Below are positions 48,368 to 60,215 of a DNA stretch of 64,000 nucleotides, in pieces; the stretch's first letter is position 1, and each line of letters begins with the position of its first letter. The position numbers and the translations under genes were made by a program. The notes beneath the pieces were generated by a model, which saw only the letters and a list, made by a program, of their open reading frames with translations, did no database searches and was not told the origin of the DNA. This DNA is from Imbricaverruca yamaguchii (Eukaryota > Arthropoda > Thecostraca > Neoverrucidae), in contig JAOTOL010001661.1 in assembly GCA_034440575.1 (NCBI GenBank), positions 1,637,501 to 1,701,500 on the forward strand, in the 5' to 3' direction.

Positions 48368-49086
48368 GCTGCTCTTCGCGCCAGTCTGCGTGTCACAGTC
48401 ATGGCGGCTGACTGTCGCTGGGTCTGCGCCAGTCTGTGTGTCACAGTGATGGCGGCTGACCGCTGCTGGGTCTGCGCCAGTCTGTGTGTCACAGTGATGG
48501 CGGCTGACTGTCGCTGGGTCTGCGCCAGTCTGTGTGTCACAGTGATGGCGGCTGACTGTGGCTGGGTCTGCGCCAGTCTGCGTGTCACAGTGATGGCGGC
48601 TGACTGCCGCTGGGTCTGCGCCAGTCTGCGTGTCACAGTGATGGTGGCTGACTGTGGCTGGGTCTGCGCCAGTCTGTGTGTCACAGTGATGGCGGCTGAC
48701 TGTGGCTGGGTCTGCGCCAGTCTGCGTGTCACAGTGATGGCGGCTGACTGCCGCTGGTCTGCGCCAGTTGCGTGTCACAGTGATGGTGACTGTGGCTGGG
48801 TCTGCGCCAGTCTGTGTGTCACAGTGATGGCGGCTGACTGCTGCTGGGTCTGCGCCAGTCTGCGTGTCACAGTGATGGCGGCTGACTGTGGCTGGGTCTG
48901 TGCCAGTCTGCGTGTCACATTGACAGCGGCTGACTGACGCTGGGTCTGCGCCAGTCTGCGTGTCACAGTGATGGTGGCTGACTGTGGCTGGGTCTGCTCC
49001 AGTCTGCGTGTCACAGTGACAGCGGCTGACTGACGCTGGGTCTGCGCCAGTCTACGTGTCACAGTGATGGCGGCTGACTGCCGCTG
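48368..49086. repeat. Minisatellite C, 48-bp unit
   Basis: About 15 copies of a unit with GTGTCACAGTGATGGCGGCT and GACTGTCGCTGGGTCTGCGC. The unit, like those of arrays A and B, is unrelated to its neighbours, yet the three arrays follow each other with only about 55 bp between. Confidence 0.97.
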
Positions 49087-49089
49087 AGT

Positions 49090-50710
49090 GGCTTCTGGCC
49101 AGGTCCGATATTCAGTTCAGCCACGTTCGGCGAAAATCGCCCAACCGAAGTACAGCGTGTCGTATTGATTTGGACATCAGTATTGATTGCGATGGTTGGC
49201 AAGAGTGTCGGTCCGGTCACAGGGACAATGGTACCGAGGTAGTCTTACCCCACAGATAGCGATACAAGAACAGTCTGACCGTAGATGTGGTAGTACAGCC
49301 AGGGCAGCCTGTTAGACAGCGGTACCGTGACGGTCATGCTTCAGTGACATTCTGACCGCGGAGGCGGTGGCACCATGGGGAGCCTTACCGCGGAATTAAG
49401 CCGGTCTGATAGCGAACACTGATCTGTTTGATCGCATAGCTGGCGCTAAGTTCGAAACACTCCCGAACGAATCACGCTGGACTTGCGTAGAAGTCACCCT
49501 GCCTGATTGTGCCACTTACAGATACTACCACTACCACTATACAGATACCGATACTGGCGCTACAAATAATCTTCACTGATCGGTGTAGAATGGCATTAGT
49601 CAAATCATCCAACCGCAGCAGAGATTGTGTGCTCATGGGCGCCAACGTTCTGCAAGCGTCGAGCCATGGCATCACTCAATTGTGAGCATCTGGCATGCTG
49701 GCCGCGGGGAGCGAACGCTGTACAGGCTGTGATGATATAGTCCAGCGATGCTCGCTTGCATTCCGCGAGCCTCTGCCAAAAGAAAACTTTTCAACCGGGG
49801 CGGCGTTGGTGCTCATAATAAAGTAGCAAGTCCCGTTCACGTTCGTCTGTTGTTCATTGCGAGTTAGCCAGGTCTTTACTTTCGACATCGAAGTTAAGTT
49901 TGAACAACTGCATCTCTCACATCAGTTCGACTCGTAGTGCTCTTGAGTAAAGCTACAAAAAAGCACTCTTGTCAGCTAATAACAGCATGGGACCGATACC
50001 ACAAGGGAGATGTAGTCTGGTTCAACCTGCACATGCTTTCACAGCAACATTTGACGAATATCAGCCAAATACGTTGTACATAGATCTGGTCACATATGGC
50101 CTTCCATTGAGGTATAATTCCTATGTGTCGTGGCACACAACGTAACCTCACAAGGAGGTCCAATTCAACAATAATTATTGCGATATAATGTAATCATATC
50201 ACAACTCCATTGTACCCTGTATCTCAGATTCCATATGCCAGGTCTAATCTCAAAGTCACTGTTAAGCAGTGATAAGCTTTTGGCAATTCCACTTGCAACA
50301 TATTATGTTGCTCGATTATTGACGATTGCACCAGTCAACTTTACTCTGCGATGACAGCGAGTCTCTTACGTCGAGCTGTCAATATCCACAGTAGCACTGT
50401 GGAATACAAAAAACATTCCGTTCCATTTCCAAAACCATGCGAATCTTCCACAAACAAACAAAAAGCCCATATTTGCTGACCCACGTTCTCGAAAACATGT
50501 CTCCATCGCGACGCTATTGAGGAGTAACGAACAAAGTTCATGCTTTAATCAGAACAAATCAGATCAATGCATTGTTCATAAGCTTCAAGTTGCAAGTTGA
50601 TGGTCAGTTGGTGGCCAGCTCGTAGCCGACAAACTGGTCGGCATTACCCACCGCTACAACTTCTGAAACAAATCACAAACGAATAGCGATATATCGGAAC
50701 AGTTTTGCTT
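49090..50710. other. Spacer, no gene seen
   Basis: Unique sequence. A minus-strand frame 49675-49472 reads about 50 ordinary residues up to a GTAAGT donor-like site; without partners I do not call it an exon. Confidence 0.4.
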
Positions 50711-50712
50711 TT

Positions 50713-50933
50713 CTACGGTGCATCATCTGGATCATCCATGGATTCTCCCAACGTGAAATCAAGCCGCTGAGTTTCATCGTGTCGGTCGGCTAGCTGGGAA
50801 GTCGGCCACGAGGTCGGTACGATTGGACTGTCGACAGCACCCGGCCGGTCCCACGTCGCCGAGCTGAGGGAAGAGACTGGTCGCTGCGGTCCAACGGCCT
50901 CGGTATCATCCACCAGATCAGAATCTGATACGT
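50713..50933 (-). CDS. Probable terminal exon of an unrecognised minus-strand gene
   Basis: The acceptor CTTGCACATCAG is followed by two codon-completing bases and 73 codons ending in TAG. The translation is Asp/Ser/Pro-rich: VSDSDLVDDTEAVG, then SSLSSATWDRPGAVDSP, then QRLDFTLGESMDDPDDAP at the C-terminus. GC content and lack of repeats set it apart from the AT-rich surroundings. The short acidic tail is the kind often seen at the end of signalling or scaffold proteins, but no family is recognised. The possible exon 52821-52711 lies upstream on the same strand; their phases (0 versus two carried bases) need at least one exon between. Confidence 0.5.
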
Positions 50934-51229
50934 CTGATGTGCAAGTTCACCAAGAAAGGGTTCCCGCATTTCGAGTCCATGCTAGAGGTGCATGCATCGA
51001 ATGTGTCAATATTTGTTTTACGATTTGTTATACACACGCGTAATCGAAATTCTGTAGGCAAAATCTTACCACTTCCAAATCTCTATCATAGATCGACGAG
51101 CACGGAACAAAAAACCAAAGTCGTTCCTTTGTACCAGACTACGAAGTCGATCAAGGCAACACAGCGAACACTTTGATCCTGCTTTAAAGTCCACTGTGAG
51201 CTAGATCGAGAGGAAAAAAACGATAATGA

Positions 51230-52022
51230 TGCTCTGCGAACATCGCAGCAGTGCACGTTTTCAACTCAGTGGCGAACGCTATGGCCGAAAGCTTCTAAGC
51301 GGAGTGTGGAAGTTGCAGAAAGGCAACAGGCTGCAATTTGTGCAGCACCCCGAAATCGATCGAAAGACTTTCACGGGAAGTCGGTGCCAGCTACCGCTCA
51401 GCGCAAAATGCTAATTTTTACTTGATGCCGGCGCCCAAGCCAAGATGTGCAGGATCTGAGCCAACAAGCATCCCAACCATGACACGATTCTGTAGTACTC
51501 CCCACTGGACAATGATCACTGGCTGGTGCGCTTTCAGCTCGAAAGGGGAAAGTCAGCACTTTTCGGTTTTATAGCGACTGCTCTACGCCAAGTGTCACCG
51601 AGGGACGGTGGGTGACGGTGCTCGGCGATTCTGGAACCGCGTGCGCAATGCATTTTCGACATCTCGGGGAACCATGTGGTTCCAGCATAATGGAGCCCCC
51701 ACGCACGTCCAGCATGGCACTCGTATGGCCTGGAACAGCAAATCTTTGAGACTCCTCATCCGTGGTGAGACCCACAACCCATGGCCAGACCAGTCGCTGC
51801 ACTTGACACCTCTGCGCTTTCTATTCGGTGCCATGTGAGGAGTAAGGTCTGCCAGAGAAACTCCAAGAACCTCCAAGATTTAAACAGATGATGCAGCACG
51901 AAATCAAGAGGATCTCAAAGGACACTGGCGTCAGAGTAGTGGAGATCAGGACGCCCGCAAGTGTGAGGATGAAGCAAAAGGGCAACCACCCGGAGCATGT
52001 CCCGTTATTAGCTGAGGACTAG
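51230..52022 (+). pseudogene. Decayed mariner/Tc-type transposase
   Basis: Pieces of a DDE transposase are seen in several frames. MWFQHNGAPTHVQH corresponds to the family's Q-x-DGAP-x-H block. WPDQSLHLTPLRFLFG corresponds to WP-x-RSPDLTPLDFFLWG. Near the end, IKRISKDTGVR and KGNHPEHV match the usual C-terminal G-G-H-x-EH ending. The catalytic Asp positions in these blocks are changed (DGAP to NGAP, SPDL to SLHL, PLDF to PLRF) and frames are broken, so it is inactive. The less conserved N-terminal helix-turn-helix part is only vaguely visible near 51.24-51.42 kb. Confidence 0.75.
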
Positions 52023-52710
52023 CTGCGATGATGCGTGCTTTCTCTTGAACCAAGCTGTTGACCGTCTGCCGACCCGTAACCTGGGGAACGCCGCGTCTGT
52101 CGATCCCACGTCACAAAAACACATCTGTCTGTCCTTCTGTTTCTGTGCTGGCCGGCATCTGGTGACAGGAAGCACTTGACCATGAGTCTGCTGTACGTGC
52201 AACGCTGCGTTTGCCCTTAGGTTGTCCGTCTCCTGCGACAAGTGGAGCAGTCACCTCCGCGGATGACCAACGTGTGTTCCGCACCAAGACCAGACGTCCG
52301 CACGGTAAACGGCTACTCAGTTAGGCGCTGGAGTGACCATCAAGGTCAACTGGTTGCGTTGTTCCCGGCCGGGTGTGAGCGGCGCGCGCAACAGACATCC
52401 TGCGGCAACACCAATCGATAGGCGGCTCCGGTAGCGCGCCAGAAAGTCCTCCCTCCGTCCATAACATTTGATAAGCGTCTCGGAATGCTCGCATGCATGT
52501 GCACCTCGGTGCGGAACGGAAAACCGCACGCCACTTCCCTGAAGGCAACGGATGCTTTCATTTCGGATTGGATTCGAACAAGGGAAGCGGAAAGTTCCGC
52601 ATCGCACTGAGTTGATGAGTTCAGACAGCTGCAGCGCCGTTGGAATCCGGCGGTAGTGGGGATATACGGACGGGCTCGGTGTTTACTTGCTCCGGGTGTG
52701 GTTGACCTAC

Positions 52711-52821
52711 CGGTGCAATCGATTCCAAGGTCGGATTTTGGATGCAGCCATTGATCTTCTCTGGAATGCACGGTAGCGGTACCGCAGCGCTAGGGGCAAT
52801 TAACCGACGACCGACGTACAT
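52711..52821 (-). CDS. Possible first exon of an unrecognised minus-strand gene
   Basis: ATG at 52821 opens a non-repetitive frame (MYVGRRLIAPSAAVPLPCIP, then EKINGCIQNPTLESIAP). A consensus donor GTAGGT follows at 52710. Without splicing, the frame stays open to a stop near 52621. No family is recognised and only composition and the donor support it. Confidence 0.25.
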
Positions 52822-52829
52822 GCTACGGG

Positions 52830-53510
52830 TGCGTTTCAGAGTTCTAAAGAGGTCACATCAGGCGCGATAAACTATTCATTTCCTACATGTTGGGCCTATA
52901 TTCAATGCGTTTGCGTGCAAATCGCATTCACAACAGGCTTGTGGACGGTGTCAGGCGGATGACGGATGTGATGCAAGACGGATAAGGAGGGCAGACCACT
53001 GCGTTAGCTGTTGTTGGACCCATCTCGTTGGGAGGGTGCCAGTCGCCGCCCGCATGTGCTGCCGCCGGGAGAGTGGGTAGTGTTGAGGTTCACTCAGTGA
53101 GTCCCTTGCTTCACGACTGGGGCACTGGGCGCTGTATGACCAACGCAGTCGATGCGCTCGTAAGCCGAAGTAACCAGCCAACGGCTGGGGCACGTTCTGA
53201 CTGGCCACATCCGCTCTCCTACCCGGCGCTCCTCTGGAGTCGCACTCCAGCCAAGTCCTCTCGAGCCTGGTGAGCGTGAGGGATCGGCGTCACCGAGAAA
53301 CGACTGACTGGAAATCACAGACCGCGCGAAGATCTCTCCCAATAGCGACATCTGGTCCGAAAGCTAGCGTCGGCCTCCACCGAAGAGAAGAATGGCCGGG
53401 ATCAGGGTTAAGTCTTCTTTCCAAATCGCGTAAATATTGGTCGCATCGAATTGCGCCTGGTGTACTTGCGTGCGGTCCGCCGCCAGGTGCTGAGAATGGA
53501 TTTAGTTAGT
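52830..53510. other. Spacer with one inverted dispersed repeat
   Basis: Unique except for a copy of the palindromic family at 53127-53158 (listed separately). Confidence 0.4.
53127..53158 (-). repeat. Dispersed palindromic repeat, copy 3
   Basis: GGGCGCTGTATGACCAACGC plus AGTCGATGCGC is the reverse complement of the core found at 14287-14319, with a few substitutions. Confidence 0.55.
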
Positions 53511-53514
53511 CGCC

Positions 53515-54425
53515 GGGTGTGGCTACACTGGCATTGGCAGAGAGCACTAGTGCGCCAGCTGTCCACCGGCTACACTGGTGTAGCCGAGCAGAGAGCACTG
53601 GTACGCCAACTGTCGACCAGCTACACTGACATTAGCAGAGACCACTGGTGCGCCAACTGTTGACCGGCTACACTGACATTGGCAGAGAGCACTAGTGCGC
53701 CAGCTGTCCACCGGCTACACTGGTGTAGCGAGCAGAGAGCACTGGTACGCCAACTGTCGACCAGCTACACTGACATTAGCAGAGACCACTGGTCGCCAAC
53801 TGTCGACCGGCTACACTGACATTAGAGAGACGCTGGTGCGCCAACTGTTGCCGGCTACACTGACATTGGCAGAGAGCACTAGTGCGCCAGCTGTCCACCG
53901 GCTACATTGGTGTAGCCGAGCAGAGAGCACTGGTACGCCAACTGTCGACCAGCTACACTGACATTAGCAGAGACCACTGGTGCCAACTGTTGACCGGCTA
54001 CACTGCTTGGCAGAGAGCACTAGTGCGCCAGCTGTCCACCGGCTACATTGGTGTAGCCGAGCAGAGAGCACTGGTACGCCAACTGTCGACCAGCTACACT
54101 GACATTAGCAGAGACCACTGGTGCGCCAACTGTTGACCGGCTACACTGACATTGGCAGAGAGCACTAGTGCGCCAGCTGTCCACCGGCTACATTGGTGTA
54201 GCCGAGCAGAGAGCACTGGTACGCCAACTGTCGACCAGCTACACTGACATTAGCAGAGACCACTGGTGCGCCAACTGTTGACCGGCTACACTGACATTGG
54301 CAGAGAGCACTAGTGCGCCAGCTGTCCACCGGCTACATTGGTGTAGCCGAGCAGAGAGCACTTGTACGCCAATTATCTACTGGCTACATTGGTATTGGCA
54401 AATAGAATTGGTACGCCAGCTGGCC
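53515..54425. repeat. Higher-order repeat array: three monomers per 145-bp unit
   Basis: Monomer A (51 bp, starts ACTAGTGCGCCAGCTG), B (47 bp, starts ACTGGTACGCCAACTG) and C (47 bp, starts ACTGGTGCGCCAACTG) repeat in strict A-B-C order. A monomers begin at 53546, 53691, 53878, 54019, 54164 and 54309, giving spacings 145, 187, 141, 145 and 145. The 187-bp step contains one additional damaged monomer. Confidence 0.93.
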
Positions 54426-54429
54426 AACA

Positions 54430-56225
54430 GTTTTCAGCTGAATCAAGCAGCCGCTTCGCGTTGTTCCTATGCTTTGGAAAATAAAGGATGATAAATATGG
54501 TCGTTTCTTTAGAGACAAGCTATTTTCCGAACGATAATGGCTAATAACTCACTCGCTTCCTTTCGTTTTATTATGTTACTGAATCGGTGATCTTGAATAA
54601 GTGTCCAGGGCTCCTGATTGGATAATAATTGACTGCTTTATTGTGGAATAAAAATGGAGGTGAAAATTGGAAGTGATCTGCGGATTATTGCTACACTACT
54701 CCCACGTGATGACTTCATCAAAGAACATTATCGGAGTTAATGAGCGTTGGAAATGGTTCGCATAAACAAGAGCCAACCTAGTAACCGCCCAGCCTCTATA
54801 TTTAGTTCACAGCATGTTCAGAAGAAAGGATGCCAAGTCAGTGGATGGTTCGCATCCATTGATGGGGCTGAAATATACCTGGCCATGGACATTTAATTAA
54901 ATTCGCATACCGGACATAGGTGGCGGTCATGACACTTCTGCTTTAACACCTATCACTCTCTGAGAAGCCCGCATCTACCCCTTCCAAGCTAAGATCAACC
55001 AGTGAGTGAATAAGGCCCTTCATACATCAATTGATTCCATGGTGGAAAAGAGCAAGCAGGCTTTGATCCCGTGATAGACTTGAACAACTCGAATGCATCG
55101 AAGCAGCGATCGATGGCATGCATGAATGTTTCAATTTCGTCTTTCAGAGTAAATTTAAACGACGTTTTGTTGCAACTTGTAGCGACAAAAGCGTCACATT
55201 TCGCCATGCACCGCACCCATTCTGATACCACTGGCGTGACCAAGCTTCGATCTCCCTCCCCTCCCCCCCCCCTCCAAGGCTACAAGCGCGGATTCAAAGC
55301 GTTATTGACAAAACAATGTTCATGGGTTATCCAATGAATTCCACCATGTAGGTGTGGCATGCCAATCCCTTCAGATAGCACGAGCCGCATAGTAATATAA
55401 ACAACACATTATCTCGGTAGGTAATAACACAGACAAGATGCAATCTTGGATATACATGCAAACTGATATGAGTACGTGAAGTAAGACTTATCATCATCCT
55501 TATCCATGAAATAAGACCTCATCGCTTAACATGTTGTATTATATTTCGTACAGTTTCAGTTGCATGACACTTTGGACTGCATGACAGTTACAAATGACAA
55601 ATATGCAAAGACATGCATGAGGCCACAATTCGAGCAATAAAAGACTAGCAGGCATGATTATAGTCACCGCATACCAACTGCTTATTTGAGTTCCCATGGT
55701 CTTTCATCCCCTCAGATAGACGCCGACACTCCCTGGTACGCTAATATCTCCCAGAGTACGACTCGAAGCGCCTGTCAGGGCCGTAGATGGGCATCGAAGG
55801 ACGTGGCCAACTTTGGTGCACTTTTGGCGGCTGCAGTGTCGTCGCCGACGCTGCGGGTGTCCTGCCCGATCACTACCTCACCAGCAAGAGGTCGGCAGCG
55901 CGCCGATGGCCCAGTGCGTGGTATGCCATCGACAGACAACGCTCTGATAGTTAGTTATTAGGGATTTAGGGCGCATCGACTACATTGGTCGCCCAAACGC
56001 TCTTATACGCCGGGCCGTCAGCAATGGGCCATGGTCCACAAGCTAGGTGCCACGCGATCGGTTCGCCTACAACGCGGTGTGATCACGCCGCCGATCACGC
56101 CGTGCGATCGACGTGATGGCGTTCTTGCCTGGTGACGTTGTGCGACAGACGGGGCGATGAGCCGGCGCCGGTGTAGCAGTGCTGATTAGTGTTCGGTGGG
56201 TGACCTCGTACCGAGGACCGTCGCC
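54430..56225. other. Spacer, no assigned gene
   Basis: Mostly unique. A minus-strand frame 55243-54995 (82 codons, including DEIETFMHAIDRCFDAFELF) looks coding-like but lacks splice borders and family resemblance; it may be a mobile-element remnant. A possible acceptor before 55711 leads into frames without recognisable content. Confidence 0.35.
55958..55996 (+). repeat. Dispersed palindromic repeat, copy 4
   Basis: TTAGGGCGCATCGACTACAT followed by TGGTCGCCC: left half as in the copy at 14287, right half shortened by a deletion. Confidence 0.55.
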
Positions 56226-56231
56226 CATCCT

Positions 56232-56275
56232 CACATGTCCATATCATCCCAAGCAGTGGATGATATGGACATGTG
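56232..56275. repeat. Perfect 18-bp inverted repeat (hairpin)
   Basis: CACATGTCCATATCATCC (56232-56249) is inverted exactly at 56258-56275, with an 8-base loop. Confidence 0.92.
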
Positions 56276-57109
56276 TGGCAGTGGAAGTGCTGCGACCACG
56301 TGCTTTTTTACTTTCGTCGGTAATCAATTCGCAAATGTCAACAGGCCAGAAAGCGTACCGTAAGTCAGCAGAAATTAATCCATCCATTCTGCTACTGGAG
56401 GATTTCAATCAGCACAGTTCAATCCATCCATTCTACACCATTACTGAGGCCAAGACCGATGCGTATTTCGGATCATTTACTTCAGTGATGATTAATTCAC
56501 CAATGCTTCAGTGATCTCATGTCTCGAAAGCTTTCGCTTCCGATGTGTCTCCAGTATGGTCCTGCCTGCCAAAGGAAATTTAGTTGTAGTCTGGCACAAT
56601 GGATAAGCAGATATACCAATTCTGGTGTAGGCCATCTAGAACGTACCGGCTACGCGAATGATCCGATGATGTGACTGTCATCAGCTGGCGATATGTCATT
56701 AACGTTTACAATTGGTTGAAGAGCTTCTAATTCTCGCGCTGTTTTGATTTCAGTCACACAGGGTCCATTATTAAACCCTTGGAGGTAGGCTGCGGGTTGC
56801 CTAGATCTGTACGTGAATGGCGTGGTGGGAACAATGCGCCGAATAATTAGTTGAGTGGCTGGGTGCCCACCTTTGGCCACCGAACATCCGTCGAAGAAGC
56901 GTTCCGTCGGTATCGACGCGGCTGTAGCACGGCCGCAGCCTACAATGGATGGACACGGAGGATGGGCGAGCGGTGCTTCCTGAGCGATCGCTCACTCCTT
57001 GCCCTGAGCCTCAGGAAAAAGATAATACCGATGAAAAATGTGCAGCCGGACGTGGTCTGGTAGCCACTCACAAGACGTGGCAGTAATACGTTGGGAAAAT
57101 GTTGTTTCT

Positions 57110-57712
57110 CCGCATCGCCACATCTCTACATCGCTACACCTCTGCATCGCTACGCCTCTGCATCGCTACGCCTCTGCATCGCCACACCTCTGCATCGCTA
57201 CACCTCTGCATCGCTACGCCTCTGCGTCGCCACACCTCTGCACCGCTACACCTCTGCATCGCTACACCTCTGCATCGCTACGCCTCTGCGTCGCCACACC
57301 TCTGCATCGCTACGCCTCTGCATCGCTACGCCTCTGCATCGCTACGCCTCTGCATCGCTACACCTCTGCATCGCTACACCTCTGCACCGCTACACCTCTG
57401 CACCGCTACACCTCTGCACCGCTACGCCTCTGCATGCTCCCTTTGCGTCCCTCTGCATCGCTCCCTCTGCATCGCTACCCTCTGCATCGCTACACCTCTG
57501 CATCGCTACACCTCTGCATCGCTACACCTCTGCATCGCTACACCTCTGCATCGCTACACCTCTGCATCGCTACACCTCTGCATCGCTACACCTCTGCATC
57601 GCTACACCTCTGCATCGCTACACCTCTGCATCGCTACACCTCTGTATCGCTACACCTCTGCATCGCTGCACCTCTGCATCGCTATATCTGCATCACTACA
57701 CCTTTGCTACGT
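57110..57712. repeat. Minisatellite, 16-bp unit, about 36 copies
   Basis: Unit CGCTACACCTCTGCAT with C/T and A/G variants (CGCTACGCC, CGCCACACC). Because 16 is not a multiple of three, each frame cycles through all three readings in 48 bp; all three plus-strand frames are open for about 230 codons. The last 200 bp are the most uniform. Confidence 0.97.
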
Positions 57713-57714
57713 CA

Positions 57715-58765
57715 CACAGCACTGGGGCCGTGATCAAGGAAATGGGTGCGCTAAGCATCAACCTAGATATAGCAACTGTCGGTGAGGGCATTTTTTAAAC
57801 ATCTAAAAGACACCAAGGTCGTAAACAACCATCGATGTTTATATTCTTGCCACGTAAAGATATGAAAGTCAAGGCAGTGATAATAACACGTTGGTTGGTT
57901 TGCAATGTTCTTCCTGTGCAAGTTGCGATCGGTTCAGCACTTTCGGAAAGGTTTCCATGCAGAACCGCAAGTCACAAAAAATAGCAACGTACGATAGCAT
58001 GCCTCAATCCAATTTTATTTTACTCGTGGCCCAAGCAGGAAGACCTGCTCAAAACAATTTGCATTCACCGAATGAATGGCATTGGATCAGTACGCCTTGC
58101 AAACCGGACACACATTGGCTTGCAGAGTGGTAATTCACTTTTCCAGTTGAAGAGCTCTAAAGCAGCCGGAACTCTTTCTCCCTCATGCATGCAAAAGTAA
58201 GCTGCACATTATGACCGCAATATCTTTTCCTTCATTGCTTAGTGACATCGGCCATTAAAGTCAAGAAGACTGGTGGTGATTCATCTCCAGCCAACATTTA
58301 TTTTGTGTGATGCCTCTGCTGTGTTTGTGGTGATGTTGACACGAAACTCAAGGCGAATGGTCTGTGAGATATATGAAAAACCATAGCATATTTTAAATTG
58401 CTGTGGGTGTTAATGCCTATCTAGTCATCCTGAGTTAAGACGGCGTTCCCAAGATTGTTAGTTTTGATATGTTGCCTCCAATTGACCTGAGGGTTCCTTG
58501 ACCTGTGACCTGGATGTATCTACCTTACTATATTTCTCAAACTTCTCACCAACTCTGAGATATGTTTTGATATTCTGGCCTGGTTTCTGCGATATAAGTG
58601 AGTATAGTTTGGAAGAAGCGTTACCCCTTCGCTGTATCTACAAAAATTGGAAGCGGGAATCCCAACTTCGAATAGCTGAACGGTGACAATGTAAGCGACC
58701 ATCTACATTTTCGTGTTCCTCACACATGCACTCTCACACATATGCCTACATGCATACATGCATGC
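57715..58765. other. Spacer, no gene seen
   Basis: Unique sequence; short frames only. Confidence 0.45.
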
Positions 58766-58768
58766 GCG

Positions 58769-58859
<91 letters not shown>

Positions 58860-58862
58860 ACA
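58769..58862. repeat. Compound (CA)n-(TA)n microsatellite
   Basis: A short CA repeat joined directly to about 70 bp of TA repeat. Confidence 0.96.
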
Positions 58863-58881
58863 CATACATGTTGTGGATGGA

Positions 58882-59015
58882 AGCGCACTAATGCCACATT
58901 ATCCGTTATAGATGTACACGTACCAATGTCACATCATCCGCTGTGCATGTGCACGTATCACTGCCACATTATCCGTTGTGGATGTACACGCACCAATGCC
59001 ACATTATTCGATGCA
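58882..59015. repeat. Tandem repeat, about 42-bp unit, three copies
   Basis: Units share CACTAATGCCACATTATCCG and TGTGGATGTACACG-like words. Confidence 0.85.
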
Positions 59016-59019
59016 TACC

Positions 59020-59945
59020 ACGCCACAACAGACGACGCCGTGGTGTGGCAGTTCGGAGTTCTTAGTTGAAAGAATGGATTACCGTGTACAATAAAAATAT
59101 TTCCTTCTCGTCATGACTCATGCAACACCTATTGACTTTAACTTATTTTGATCAATATGTCTGAAATATATTTGCGACAGATGGCCAGCTTTTACCACGG
59201 AGGGCTATCAGCCGTGAGTAAGTGAATGATGGTATGCTTAGGGGCACGCCAGGCCATCAAGATTATTTGCCCCGCCTCTAAAGCGACTGTGTCTTGCAAG
59301 CAGTCACAACACGTGTATATTTACGTTAAGCGGAACATTGCGTCACAGTACATAGTAACGTGTGCGCCTTAAAGTGATGAAAATGGAGAATGGGAAGCCG
59401 TTTTCCAAGTGTTCAGAGGGTAGCTAAAAAAAAAACCTTTTCCCCTCCGCAATGCAATGTTGCCCTTAGGGAGAGTGTCAAACAAATGTAGTTATGTTGT
59501 CTCAATAGAACATAACCTACTCCTCTCGAAAAGCACAGATAAATTTTTTACCATGTGGGCAAGAAGAAAATTACGCCGGCCTCCACACCGACCTCCTCAC
59601 GCCACCTCTTCCGGCCCCCGCGTGTTGGTAGAATACATTCTGTCGGAGGAGGAACCATGTAGACCAATGCATACGGTTAGTGCGGTGTTTGATTTGATTC
59701 GGTAAGTGCAAATCGGCGCACATACGTCCAGTTGCATCACCAGGTAATCAGTTACGTTGTGCGCAAAGTCATTGCAATTCGGCTCGTGTGCGTCGGACGG
59801 CACCGCGAAGCGGCCATTTATCTCAGATGGGGCAGACAAATTGGCCCGGGTGCGTGCGGTGCCATCAGTGGGTGGCTATTGGTGCCGCTACAGGTGGTTG
59901 TGCGGGCGAGCAGTACGTGTCCGTTGCGTCAGCTGAGTGTTATCT
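59020..59945. other. Spacer, no gene seen
   Basis: Unique sequence with short frames on both strands; no recognisable domain. Confidence 0.4.
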
Positions 59946-59947
59946 AC

Positions 59948-60215
59948 AATGTTCCTGCTATCGCTGGTGATGTAGAGATAGTCAGGCAGTAAATGCGGGT
60001 ATGCGTGCCTGTCACCCGGCAACGTCTTCCAGACGTACATCGACGAAAACGGAACGGACTGGAGTTGAAACCATCGCAAGCCAAACCGTAGGTCGCAAGT
60101 GCAAAAAAAAAGTCCAGCGAGTAAGAAAATGCAACTACAAGGTTCCTGCTATCGCTGGTGATGTAGAGATAGTCAGGCAGTGAATGCGGGTCTGCGTGCC
60201 TGTCACCCAGCAACG
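59948..60215. repeat. Direct duplication of a 70-bp segment, about 190 bp apart
   Basis: A segment starting GTTCCTGCTATCGCTGGTGA and ending CTGTCACCC-GCAACG occurs at about 59950-60022 and about 60140-60212. The two copies differ at only a few positions. Confidence 0.9.

Noticed and set aside
47327..48778. A 483-codon minus-strand frame rich in DRGPRPDRTGDHGQ
   Set aside because: It crosses three unrelated minisatellites (24-, 48- and 55-bp units) without a recognisable domain or splice borders.
57038..57798. Three overlapping plus-strand frames of about 230 codons (HRYTSASLHLC repeats)
   Set aside because: Product of the 16-bp array; each frame cycles through the same peptides.
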